Below are positions 30,670 to 38,900 of a stretch of 64,000 nucleotides of DNA, one piece after another. The stretch is taken from NCBI RefSeq assembly GCF_900313025.1, contig NZ_OMPQ01000009.1:12-64011 (forward strand), given 5' to 3'. The position numbers were made by a program, and so were the translations under genes. The notes below the pieces were generated by a model. That model searched no databases. It was not told the DNA's origin and saw nothing but the letters and a program-made list of their open reading frames with translations. The DNA is from Pseudophaeobacter sp. EL27 (lineage in GTDB: Bacteria; Pseudomonadota; Alphaproteobacteria; Rhodobacterales; Rhodobacteraceae). Within the stretch, counting starts at the first letter, position 1. Every line of letters starts with the position of its first letter.

Positions 30670-32003
30670 ACAAGGCTCGAATTCTCGTTGTGGACGATGA
30701 TCGGGAGCTGCGCGTCTCGCTCGCGCACCTGTTAGAAACTGCGGGGTATGAGGCTCTGTTGGCACAGGACGGTCCCGAAGGGCTGAAAGCGATCCAGACT
30801 GGAAAGCCTGATGCCATAATAAGCGATGTTCAGATGCCTAGAATGGACGGTTTGGAGTTTCAAGCCAAGGTACGCGACATCTGCAGGATTCCAGTGATCA
30901 TGATCACGGCACATGGTGATATTCCTATGGCGGTGGAATCGTTGCAGGCGGGGGCTTACAGTTTTGTCGAAAAACCGTTCGAACCGCGCCGTCTGCTCGG
31001 AATACTGAAAAACGCTGTGCGGATGAAGCAGCTGATGGATGACGCCGCGAAACTCAAAGATCGCTTGGCCGAACTGACGGATCTTGAGCGCATTTTGATC
31101 GGAAATGATCCACAGATCGTCATGGTCAGAGACATGATCTTTGACTTTGCAGCCAGCAAGGCAAACGTGTTAATTCTTGGGGAAACCGGAACAGGAAAAG
31201 AACTTGTAGCGCAAGCGTTACATGATTTGGGCGCAGCGCCCTCGGCGCCTTTTGTCGCGGTCAATTGCGCGTCCATCCCGCCGGAACGTTTTGAGGAAAC
31301 TGTGTTTGGAACCGCCTCTAACCCTAACGGCTTATTGAGTAGTGCAAATGGCGGCACACTGTTTCTGGATGAACTAGGTTCTATGCCGTTCAACTCACAA
31401 TCAAAACTGCTACGGGCCATTGAAACAAAACAATATCAACGTGCTGGAGAGGTTGAGATGCACTCTGTAGACCTAAGGGTCATCAGTGCTGCCAATACAG
31501 ACATTGTGTCAGATACAGAGGGTTCGGAGTTCCGTGAGGATCTGCTATTTCGCTTGAACACACTTGTAATTTCGCTGCCAGCTCTGTCTGATCGAGGTGA
31601 AGACGTGTTGCTGTTGTTCAGGCATTATATGGCCCGGCTTAGCCAACTTTATGAGCTGCCAACACCTGAACTCACGCCTGATGATATTGCAGCCCTGATG
31701 TCCTATAATTGGCCTGGCAATGTGCGTGAGTTGCAAAATGTAGCAGAGCGCCGGGTCTTGGCTGAAAAGCGTGGAGGTGGGTCTGTACGTCGCGCAATTG
31801 CGCTTCAGACGTCTCAAGCATCTGTTCCCGAAACCTTGCGCGAGGCCGTGGCCGCATTCGAGCGGGAGTTGATAGGTCGCGCGATCAAAGACGAAGATGG
31901 CCGGATGGATGATGTCGCTGCCTTGCTGGGTATTGCGCGACGGACGCTGAATGAAAAGATCGTGAAACTAGGCCTCGATAAGGAAGCTCTTCTGAGGAGT
32001 TGA
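30666..32003 (+). CDS. DctD-like response regulator lacking the GAFTGA loop
   Basis: A 445-residue NtrC-family regulator: receiver domain (1-120) with phospho-acceptor Asp54 (DVQMPRMDG), AAA+ domain (about 145-375) with Walker A GETGTGKE and Walker B GGTLFLDEL, and a Fis-type HTH (VAALLGIARRTLNEKI). In the AAA+ domain, FEETVFGTASNPNGLLSSANGG passes straight over the place where GAFTGA should be, so the sigma-54-contact loop is missing. Family members without it (for example Rhodobacter capsulatus NtrC) act with sigma-70. It is translationally coupled to the kinase by ATGA. Confidence 0.9.
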   Translation: MNKARILVVDDDRELRVSLAHLLETAGYEALLAQDGPEGLKAIQTGKPDAIISDVQMPRMDGLEFQAKVRDICRIPVIMITAHGDIPMAVESLQAGAYSFVEKPFEPRRLLGILKNAVRMKQLMDDAAKLKDRLAELTDLERILIGNDPQIVMVRDMIFDFAASKANVLILGETGTGKELVAQALHDLGAAPSAPFVAVNCASIPPERFEETVFGTASNPNGLLSSANGGTLFLDELGSMPFNSQSKLLRAIETKQYQRAGEVEMHSVDLRVISAANTDIVSDTEGSEFREDLLFRLNTLVISLPALSDRGEDVLLLFRHYMARLSQLYELPTPELTPDDIAALMSYNWPGNVRELQNVAERRVLAEKRGGGSVRRAIALQTSQASVPETLREAVAAFERELIGRAIKDEDGRMDDVAALLGIARRTLNEKIVKLGLDKEALLRS

Positions 32004-32009
32004 ACGTGG

Positions 32010-32027
32010 CCTGCAGAAATCCGCAGG
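32010..32027. promoter_or_regulatory. second palindromic operator candidate, upstream of the TRAP genes
   Basis: CCTGCAGAAATCCGCAGG differs from the copy at 28852-28869 by one base, leaving one mismatched pair in the arms. It begins seven bases after the regulator stop codon. Because ACTTTTT follows shortly, it could also work as a terminator after the regulator gene, but the upstream copy has no T-run, which favours an operator. Confidence 0.55.
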
Positions 32028-32131
32028 CACTTTTTCTCAGATGCGCGGAATACTTCATACATCGAGGCGCAGGTTTTCTCCATGAAGGGAGCAGTTCAAA
32101 TTACGAACTGAATTCCTTGGGAGGAAAACTG

Positions 32132-33124
32132 ATGAAAATATTGAAAGCGCTCGTTATGAGCGCAGGTATTGCTGCATCTGGTAGCGCCTATGCTGATGAT
32201 GCCAACTATGTGTTGAACACGGCGTCTACAGGCGGGACATACCACCCTGTTGGCACAGCCATCTCCACATTGTCGAAAATAAAACTACTTCCAAAGCAGA
32301 ATTTTTCGCTGACCGCTGTCAACTCAGCCGGGTCTGGCGCAAATGTTCAGGCCCTATCGGCAGGCACTGCCGATTTTGCCATCTTGCAGGGGCTCTATGG
32401 TTCTTACGCGGTCACGGGGACAGGACCAGTCAGCGAGCCTCAGGATAATCTTCGCTCCGTCACGATGCTTTGGCAAAACGTTGAGCAGTTTGTAGTACCT
32501 GCCGACAAAATCACAAACGGCACAGTTTCTGACCTCAAGGCGCTTGCAGGCATGTCCGTAGGTATGGGCAAAGAGAACTCCGGCACCATGGGGTCAAACA
32601 AGGTGCTGTTGTCTGGCCTAGATCTGGCACTGGAAAATTTCACGCTTGTATCTGCTGGATACGGCCCAACAGCTGACGCACTGGCAAACGGCCAAGCCTT
32701 TGCGGCTGGCATCCCTTCTGGTCCGCCTACAGGTGCGATCACCAAACTGATGGCGTCGAATGAAGGCAAGTTCACGATCCTCGATGTTACAGCCGAAGAA
32801 GCTGCTGCCATGGATGGAGGTCGCAACCTTTGGGTGCCTTATACTATTGCTGCTGGCACCTATCCCGGTCAGGACAAGGATGTGCATACGATTGCGCAAC
32901 CAAACTTCCTTGCGGTGAACGCAACCGTCGACGAGGAGCACGTTTACCTATTGACCAAAACGATGTTTGAAAACCTGCCATTCCTGCAGTCGATCCACCC
33001 TGCCACAAAGGCGATGGCGCTTGAAAAGGCAATGGCTGGCTTGCCAGCGCCTCTGCACCCTGGCGCGGCACGCTATTACACCGAAATGGGTCTAACTATT
33101 CCGGAAAACCTGATCGCAAAATAA
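32132..33124 (+). CDS. TAXI family TRAP transporter solute-binding protein
   Basis: A 330-residue periplasmic binding protein with a signal peptide (cleavage likely after AYA at residue 21). The mature N-terminus (VLNTASTGGTYHPVGTAIST) is the hallmark of the TAXI family, followed by AGSGANVQALSAGTADFAI and LPIT-like clefts. It delivers its ligand to the fused permease encoded next. The ATG at 32132 has GGGAGGAAAA in front; longer upstream frames have no ribosome binding site. The ligand is unknown; TAXI proteins often take dicarboxylates or glutamate-like compounds. Confidence 0.92.
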   Translation: MKILKALVMSAGIAASGSAYADDANYVLNTASTGGTYHPVGTAISTLSKIKLLPKQNFSLTAVNSAGSGANVQALSAGTADFAILQGLYGSYAVTGTGPVSEPQDNLRSVTMLWQNVEQFVVPADKITNGTVSDLKALAGMSVGMGKENSGTMGSNKVLLSGLDLALENFTLVSAGYGPTADALANGQAFAAGIPSGPPTGAITKLMASNEGKFTILDVTAEEAAAMDGGRNLWVPYTIAAGTYPGQDKDVHTIAQPNFLAVNATVDEEHVYLLTKTMFENLPFLQSIHPATKAMALEKAMAGLPAPLHPGAARYYTEMGLTIPENLIAK

Positions 33125-33143
33125 CGCAGAAAAAAACTGATCG

Positions 33144-33173
33144 GGGGCCGCCAAAACACCGACGGCCCTTTTT
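33144..33173 (+). terminator. intercistronic terminator/attenuator
   Basis: A GGGCCG/CGGCCC stem with a 12-base loop, followed by five Ts, between the binding-protein and permease genes. Such partial terminators commonly raise binding-protein expression above that of the permease. Confidence 0.6.
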
Positions 33174-33201
33174 CATTCAGCGTCCGGGAGGGGACTTTGA
33201 G

Positions 33202-35385
33202 ATGACCCAAGATATAGATTTTATGCCGTCACCACGTGACAATCTGCTGGATATGCCACAAGGCAGATGGGGGCCGCGCCAATTTGTCCTTATCTTTGCG
33301 CTCACATTTGCACTTTGGCATATCCTGACGAACGTTTACCTTACCGAGTCGGGCCTGTGGCAGAACGCAATTCACTTCGCAGGTTTTGCCTTCATTGCCT
33401 CCGTCACGATAAGCCCTTGGGGCAAGCGCTCGAATGAAACCTGGGCATGGGTTGTGGACATTCTCTACGGGTTTGCTGTGGCTGGGGCAGCCCTTTGGGT
33501 AGCCTACGCTCAATCCGGTTTGTACGAACGCTCCCTTGCCGTGACCGGACAGGGGTGGCAATTCACCGTTGTAGATTGGGCCGCTGGCCTGCTGTTAATC
33601 TTCGCCTGTATTGACCTCTCGCGCCGTGTCGCTGGATGGGTCATTCCAATTCTGATAATCCTCGCGCTCAGCTATATTTTGTTTTTGGGGACGATGATGC
33701 CCGGCGTCTTTCGCGCGGCGAGTCTTCCGGTGGATGACGTGTTGTTTCGCACCCTTTACAACGATGAAGGAATGTTTGGCATTCTCGCGCAAATATCCGT
33801 CGCCAACATCACTTTGTTCATGATTTTTGGCGGGTTTCTGGTCGTCTCGGGTGCCAGCAACTTTGTTATAGAACTGTCCAAAGTTGTCGCGGGTCGGATC
33901 AAGGGGGGCGCGGCGTTTGTGGCCGTGATCTCATCCGCCCTGACTGGTACAATCTCAGGCTCTGCCATCGCCAACACAGCCTCTACTGGCGTCATCACGA
34001 TCCCCTTGATGAAAGCCAATGGGTTTCGCCCGAAATTTGCTGCCGGTGTTGAGGCTGCAGCTTCAACAGGTGGACAGTTGATGCCCCCAATCATGGGCGC
34101 AGGCGCTTTCGTTATGGCCAGCTATACCTCCATCCCTTACGGCACGATTGTCGCGGTGTCTGTTGTCCCAGCCATTCTCTATTTTCTTTCCGTTGCCTTC
34201 ATCGTACGCATCGAAGCCGTCAAATACGACGTTGGCGCCGAAATGGACCTGACCGTCGACAAGGGCAAACTACTGTCTGGTGGTCTGGTCTTTGTGATCC
34301 CTCTGACCGTGATGATCTGGATGCTGTTGGCGGGGGTGACACCCGCATATGCGGCATGTTGGGCGATTGCCGCTGTGATCGTGACCTCCTGGGTCACAAA
34401 CATCCTGTCGCGGATTGCCGCGAAAGGGTTGTTCCAGCCTGTCGACATGGGCGCCGCGAAGATTTCTGAAGCGCTGACCAGTGGTATTCGGTCTGCGGTC
34501 ATGACTGCGATTTTACTGACTGCGATCGGGATCATGAACAACGCGATTGTGACAAGTGGCGTCGGCAACGGGTTTTCGTTGATGATTGCGCAGTGGTCCC
34601 AAGGATCGATGGCGCTGGCCATTGCTCTGGTCGCGCTGGCCTCGTTGGTTTTGGGCATGGGGCTGCCGGTGACAGCTGCCTACATCATTCTCGCCATTCT
34701 AACCGCACCAGCACTTGCAGGAATCATGGCCGATGGCCTTATCGTCGAACAATTGGTCACTGGCATTTCGGATCCGGCCAAGGCGGGTTTGTTCTTTCTC
34801 GTTGAGCATCCTTTGGTGGCTCAGGTTGCAGAAGGCATGAGCAAGGCCGAAGCTTGGGAGCTGATGTCCGCCGTCCCGTTTGAGGTTGCAGTGACCATTC
34901 GCCCTGTCCTGGTTGATCCCGCATTGCAACTGACCTTCCTGCTGACAGCTCACTTGATCATCTTCTGGCTCAGCCAGGATTCCAACGTGACGCCCCCAGT
35001 TTGTCTTGCGGCCTTTGCCGCTGCTGGCATTGCGGGCTCTCGCCCCATGGCGACCGGGTTTGAAAGTTGGAAGATCGCCAAGGGTCTCTATGTCGTTCCG
35101 CTTCTTTTTGCCTATTCTCCGTTGGTCTCCGGTGACCCAACCCAGGTGCTTCAGATCGGGTTTTTCTCGCTCTTTGGTATCTATGCGACTTATGCTTTGA
35201 TCCAGTGGTATGCAGAGGGGCCAATAAGTTGGTTCACCGTGCCGCTGTTTGTTGCTGGTGGCGTTGGAGTTTTTTGGCCACTTGCCTGGGCCCCCAACAT
35301 CGCTGGCGCCCTTGCGATTACCACGGCTATTGTGCTTTCAGCGAGGGCGAAGGGCGTTGAAACCGGAAAGGTAGGCACGGCATGA
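33202..35385 (+). CDS. TRAP transporter fused permease (4TM + 12TM)
   Basis: A 727-residue inner-membrane protein combining small (DctQ-like, about 1-190) and large (DctM-like) TRAP subunits, as usual for TAXI systems. The signature GSAIANTASTGVITIPLMK and EAAASTGGQLMPPIMGAGAF block is complete, and about 17 hydrophobic segments are visible. Transport is driven by the sodium or proton gradient. An internal GMGLPVTAAYIILAIL repeat is the matching half of the inverted-repeat architecture. Its stop codon overlaps the thioesterase start. Confidence 0.94.
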   Translation: MTQDIDFMPSPRDNLLDMPQGRWGPRQFVLIFALTFALWHILTNVYLTESGLWQNAIHFAGFAFIASVTISPWGKRSNETWAWVVDILYGFAVAGAALWVAYAQSGLYERSLAVTGQGWQFTVVDWAAGLLLIFACIDLSRRVAGWVIPILIILALSYILFLGTMMPGVFRAASLPVDDVLFRTLYNDEGMFGILAQISVANITLFMIFGGFLVVSGASNFVIELSKVVAGRIKGGAAFVAVISSALTGTISGSAIANTASTGVITIPLMKANGFRPKFAAGVEAAASTGGQLMPPIMGAGAFVMASYTSIPYGTIVAVSVVPAILYFLSVAFIVRIEAVKYDVGAEMDLTVDKGKLLSGGLVFVIPLTVMIWMLLAGVTPAYAACWAIAAVIVTSWVTNILSRIAAKGLFQPVDMGAAKISEALTSGIRSAVMTAILLTAIGIMNNAIVTSGVGNGFSLMIAQWSQGSMALAIALVALASLVLGMGLPVTAAYIILAILTAPALAGIMADGLIVEQLVTGISDPAKAGLFFLVEHPLVAQVAEGMSKAEAWELMSAVPFEVAVTIRPVLVDPALQLTFLLTAHLIIFWLSQDSNVTPPVCLAAFAAAGIAGSRPMATGFESWKIAKGLYVVPLLFAYSPLVSGDPTQVLQIGFFSLFGIYATYALIQWYAEGPISWFTVPLFVAGGVGVFWPLAWAPNIAGALAITTAIVLSARAKGVETGKVGTA

Positions 35386-35816
35386 ACAACACACCAGACG
35401 ACAGGCTCGCGCGCTTAAGAGAACGCTGTAAACACGGGCGGCAACAAGACGATGGCGTGTTGGTCATCCGAACGATTGCAATGCCCGCAGATACCAATCC
35501 AGCCGGCGATGTTTTCGGCGGTTGGTTGATGTCGCAGATGGATCTTGCCGCGGGAAATTTGGCTGCGCGTGCGTCTCAAGGCCGGGGTGCTACTGTTGCG
35601 GTTGAAGCCATGCAGTTTCTGCGCCCCGTCAAGGTCGGGGACGAAGTGACTATTTACGCCTCGCTATGTGCAGCTGGACGTTCATCAATGCGGATCCACG
35701 TCGATGTCTGGTCGCGCTCAAGGTTTGACAATGACTCTCAGAAAGTAACCGACGCAGATTTTGTCTTTGTCGCGCTGGATGAATTCGGGCAGCCGCGGGG
35801 GTTGGATGAGATATAG
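35382..35816 (+). CDS. YciA-like hotdog acyl-CoA thioesterase
   Basis: A 144-residue single-hotdog protein. NPAGDVFGGWLMSQMDLAAG holds the conserved asparagine/aspartate of acyl-CoA thioesterases, and VEAMQFLRPVKVGDEVTIYA the beta-sheet signature. It hydrolyses acyl-CoA thioesters; chain preference unknown. An ATGA overlap with the TRAP permease ties it to transport, hinting that the imported acid is handled as a CoA ester or that CoA is recycled (inference). Confidence 0.85.
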   Translation: MNNTPDDRLARLRERCKHGRQQDDGVLVIRTIAMPADTNPAGDVFGGWLMSQMDLAAGNLAARASQGRGATVAVEAMQFLRPVKVGDEVTIYASLCAAGRSSMRIHVDVWSRSRFDNDSQKVTDADFVFVALDEFGQPRGLDEI

Positions 35817-36339
35817 AAGCAATAGCTGCTGATGGGGATGAAAGGCGGCATGATCCATCCTTGATGTGTCTGATTTGCGGAGATTGCAACCTGAGCACTT
35901 ACATGTGCAGTAAACTTCCGCTTCCTTAAAAAACTGTCTCTGAACAAGACTGGCCAGAAATCAAAATAACACAGGTCCGCATAAATTTGGAGACTTCCGG
36001 CTTTACAGACGGTGATTTTCTCACGCATGGTAAATTTCGAATTCGGGTGGGTTTCACATAAGAACGTGATGGGGAAAACGTTCACAATATCTGGAAGCAC
36101 TTGAACAGAGTGCCACGCCTTTAAAGACTACTCGCAGCCCTTCTTAGACATTCATTCCAGGTGCAGCATTGACCTGAGTTCAAACACCAAGGGCGGGAAG
36201 CGGACCTTTGCCGCATGTGCATGGATCAAACCATAGTCAAAAAACAGCCATTCTTAGACGGAAAGACACAACCGAAATGGTCGAAGTCTTTGTTCATCTA
36301 AAGCTACAACGGCTGTTTCAACCTCTGTGAGGCGAAGCT
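35817..36339. other. 520-bp region without a recognisable gene
   Basis: Between the thioesterase gene and the LysR gene, both of which end towards it (convergent). Lower GC than the neighbours. A 120-codon minus-strand frame has no family resemblance. A GCGGACCTTTGCCGCATG string is of a kind seen in roseobacter intergenic DNA, but I found no second copy here. Confidence 0.4.
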
Positions 36340-37245
36340 CTATCTTGCTGCCAATTTAAGTAATTGATCTGCGGATTGCTCGGCTATCCATCTGCAAATT
36401 GAATTGACTTCATTCTCACGTGGACCAGCTTCTCTTCTAACCAGATAATATGCACGATGTTCGCTCAAGGCTGCATCAAATAACTGAACGAGTGCCCCGT
36501 TTTTCAATTCTTCGTCGATAAGTGGAATCCACCCCATCACGATACCCTGTCCTGCAATTGCGGCCTGCAAAACAACATTTGTATCTTCGATAATTGGACC
36601 AGAAAGAGGCGTTTTCGACTGCACTGCTGCGGTTTCAAACCAGGCGTTCCAACCAAGTGTATCACGCTGGTGGATCAGCGGATAATGCAGCAGATCTGAT
36701 GGATTTTTGGGGTGCCCCAACCGTTTGATCAGTGAGGGACTCGCCACCGGGACGGTTTTAATATTGACCAGCGGTTCTGATTTCATCCCAGGAAAAATGC
36801 CGTCTCCCCAGGTAATGAAGATATCAGCATCCACGTTTTGCGGAGAGACGAGTAGCGGGGTCTGAACCAGTTCCAGATCTACCTTGGGGAATTGTTCACA
36901 GAATTCGTTGAACCTTGGCAGTACCCAGCGCGTGGCAAAGCTCGGCCCCATTGCGATCCGGACCTTGGTTTTCCGACGCTGGCTGGCAATGGAACTTACG
37001 GATGATTCCAGAATTCTGAATGCCTTGCTTACGCCATGTGCCAGACGCTCGCCTTCATCCGTCAGGTGCACCTGTCGCACGCGTCGCAAGAACAGTTTTT
37101 CTCCCAATTGCGCCTCCAGCCCCCGAATATGGTGACTGATGGCCGTTGGGGAAACACTGAGCTCTTCTGCGGCCTCCTGAAAACTGCCCAGTCGAGCAGC
37201 AGCTTCAAAAGCGCGAAGGGAAGGAAGTGAGGGCAGGGCGGTCAT
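36340..37245 (-). CDS. LysR family regulator, GcvA-like
   Basis: A 301-residue regulator. N-terminal winged helix LRAFEAAARLGSFQEAAEEL with recognition helix SVSPTAISHHIRGLE, typical of the GcvA branch, then a periplasmic-binding-like effector domain (VRIAMGPSFATRWVLPRFNEF). It is divergent from the methylamine-type operon, and the 110-base gap holds a clear LysR box. GcvA-type regulators often control C1/amine metabolism. Its inducer is presumably a pathway substrate or intermediate. Confidence 0.9.
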   Translation of the reverse strand: MTALPSLPSLRAFEAAARLGSFQEAAEELSVSPTAISHHIRGLEAQLGEKLFLRRVRQVHLTDEGERLAHGVSKAFRILESSVSSIASQRRKTKVRIAMGPSFATRWVLPRFNEFCEQFPKVDLELVQTPLLVSPQNVDADIFITWGDGIFPGMKSEPLVNIKTVPVASPSLIKRLGHPKNPSDLLHYPLIHQRDTLGWNAWFETAAVQSKTPLSGPIIEDTNVVLQAAIAGQGIVMGWIPLIDEELKNGALVQLFDAALSEHRAYYLVRREAGPRENEVNSICRWIAEQSADQLLKLAAR

Positions 37246-37256
37246 GCCGCATTATA

Positions 37257-37273
37257 GATGAGAAATACTCATC
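37257..37273. promoter_or_regulatory. LysR-type operator (T-N11-A dyad)
   Basis: GATGAGAAATACTCATC has perfect 6-base arms and fits the T-N11-A rule of LysR regulators. It lies 12 bases from the LysR start codon and about 83 before the methyltransferase ATG, so it could serve autorepression and activation of the operon. A further half-site GATGAG is at 37329-37334. Confidence 0.65.
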
Positions 37274-37355
37274 ATGCGCAAGAGAAATATGTTTTTGCCG
37301 CGATTGGGGGGCCTGCGTAGCAATACAGATGAGGAAATTGTGTTTGGAGTGGATC

Positions 37356-38900
37356 ATGGCGGGCAGAACGGGTCGAAGAGGCCGAGAGGCGCGACTTGAA
37401 AGCAATGCAAACCCAGTTGATGAGACGCCACCCGTTTGGGGGGGGCTGAACGGGGGCGGTTTCCGGCCTTTGAGTGACGCAGACATCAAAACCGTCGACG
37501 AGGCGGTGCTGACATTGCTGGAAACGCTTGGTTTATCACAAGCTTCGGCATCGATGATTGACCTGGTCTGCGCAGAAGGCGGGACCTACACAGGTGACAA
37601 AAGGCTGTTGTTTCCACGTGATCTGGTGCTCAGAACGATCGCGCAGGCGCGACGCGATGTTGTGCTCTATGGGCAGGATAAGGCCAACGATCTGAACCTC
37701 TCTGGCAGCCGTGTTCACATGAGTTCTGGTGGTGGGGCACCGGGTGTATTTGATCTCACGGATGGTCACTACCGCGATGGCACAGTGCAGGATCTCTACG
37801 ATGCAGCACGGATCTGTGATGCCATGGAGAACATTCACCATTTCAGCCGCTCGATTGTGGCCCGCGACATAGAAAATGTCGCTGAGATGGACCTGAACAC
37901 CGCCTATGCCTGCCTTATGGGAACGTCCAAACATGTGTCGGTTTCAGTCTCGGAGCCTGAAAATTTGGCGCAGCTGGCAGAGCTCTGCTACGCGCTGGCT
38001 GGCAGTGAAGCAGCGTTTCGCGCGCGCCCGTTTCTAACTGTAATGGTGTGCCACGTGGTGCCGCCGATGCGTTTTGCGGAAGAGGCCTTGGATACGCTGG
38101 AGGCCGCGGTTCTAGCCGGGTTCCCTGTGCAGCTGATTTCAGCAGGCCAGGCGGGCGCAACCAGCCCGGCGACGATTGCAGGATCACTTGTGCAAGCGGT
38201 TGCAGAGACGCTTGCTGGGTTGGTGTTCGCGCGCCTGGTTGATCCGAATGTAGCGGCTATTTTTGGCCCCAAACCCTTGGTGGCTGACCTGCGGACTGGG
38301 TCTATGTGTGCTGGCGGCGGCGAACAGGCGATCTTGATGGCGGCGGCGGCACAGATGGGCCGGTACTACGATCTGCCGACCACTTCGATTGCCGGGATCA
38401 CTGATTCAAAAACGCTTGATGCGCAATATGGCAGCGAAAAGAACCTCGCTGTTTCTTCTGCGGCCCATGCCGGATCAAACCTGATTACACAGGCCTGTGG
38501 GATGCAGGCCAGCCTGTTGGGGGTCTCGCTTGAGGCCTATGTCGTGGACAATGATATGCTGGGCAACATCCTGCGCACCGTGCGCGGCGTCGAGGTTAAC
38601 GTTGAAAACATCGGGGCCGAGGTCATTGCCGAAGTCTGTCGCGGTGAAGGGCATTACCTCGGGCATCGCCATACATTCAACCGGATGAAATCTGACTATT
38701 TCTACCCGCATCTAGGTGATCGGCAGACACCTCGGGAATGGGAAGCTGAGGGTTCACGCCCAATCGGAGATGTCGCCAAAGACAAGGCGCGCGAGTTGCT
38801 GGCAACCCATTATCCCGGTCATATTTCGGAAGAGAAAGACCAGGAACTGCGCGAGAGGTTTCGCATTCATCTGAGCCGCGAACAGATCGGCAGAAACTGA
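37356..38900 (+). CDS. trimethylamine methyltransferase (MttB)-family protein
   Basis: A 514-residue TIM-barrel protein of the MttB superfamily (ADIKTVDEAVLTLLETLGL ... LGTSKHVSVS-like segment, and the C-terminal KDKARELLATHYPG). Members move a methyl group from a quaternary amine to a corrinoid protein. There is no in-frame amber codon, so this is a non-pyrrolysine member, the class that contains the glycine-betaine methyltransferase. The ATG at 37356 (MAGRTGRRGREARLES) has GGAGTGG upstream; the frame opens earlier but without a ribosome binding site. No corrinoid protein or reactivase gene is present in this window. Confidence 0.88.
   Translation: MAGRTGRRGREARLESNANPVDETPPVWGGLNGGGFRPLSDADIKTVDEAVLTLLETLGLSQASASMIDLVCAEGGTYTGDKRLLFPRDLVLRTIAQARRDVVLYGQDKANDLNLSGSRVHMSSGGGAPGVFDLTDGHYRDGTVQDLYDAARICDAMENIHHFSRSIVARDIENVAEMDLNTAYACLMGTSKHVSVSVSEPENLAQLAELCYALAGSEAAFRARPFLTVMVCHVVPPMRFAEEALDTLEAAVLAGFPVQLISAGQAGATSPATIAGSLVQAVAETLAGLVFARLVDPNVAAIFGPKPLVADLRTGSMCAGGGEQAILMAAAAQMGRYYDLPTTSIAGITDSKTLDAQYGSEKNLAVSSAAHAGSNLITQACGMQASLLGVSLEAYVVDNDMLGNILRTVRGVEVNVENIGAEVIAEVCRGEGHYLGHRHTFNRMKSDYFYPHLGDRQTPREWEAEGSRPIGDVAKDKARELLATHYPGHISEEKDQELRERFRIHLSREQIGRN

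Noticed and set aside
32003-32131. Sigma-54 promoter for the TRAP operon
   Set aside because: No GG-N10-GC pair in the gap, in line with the missing GAFTGA loop.
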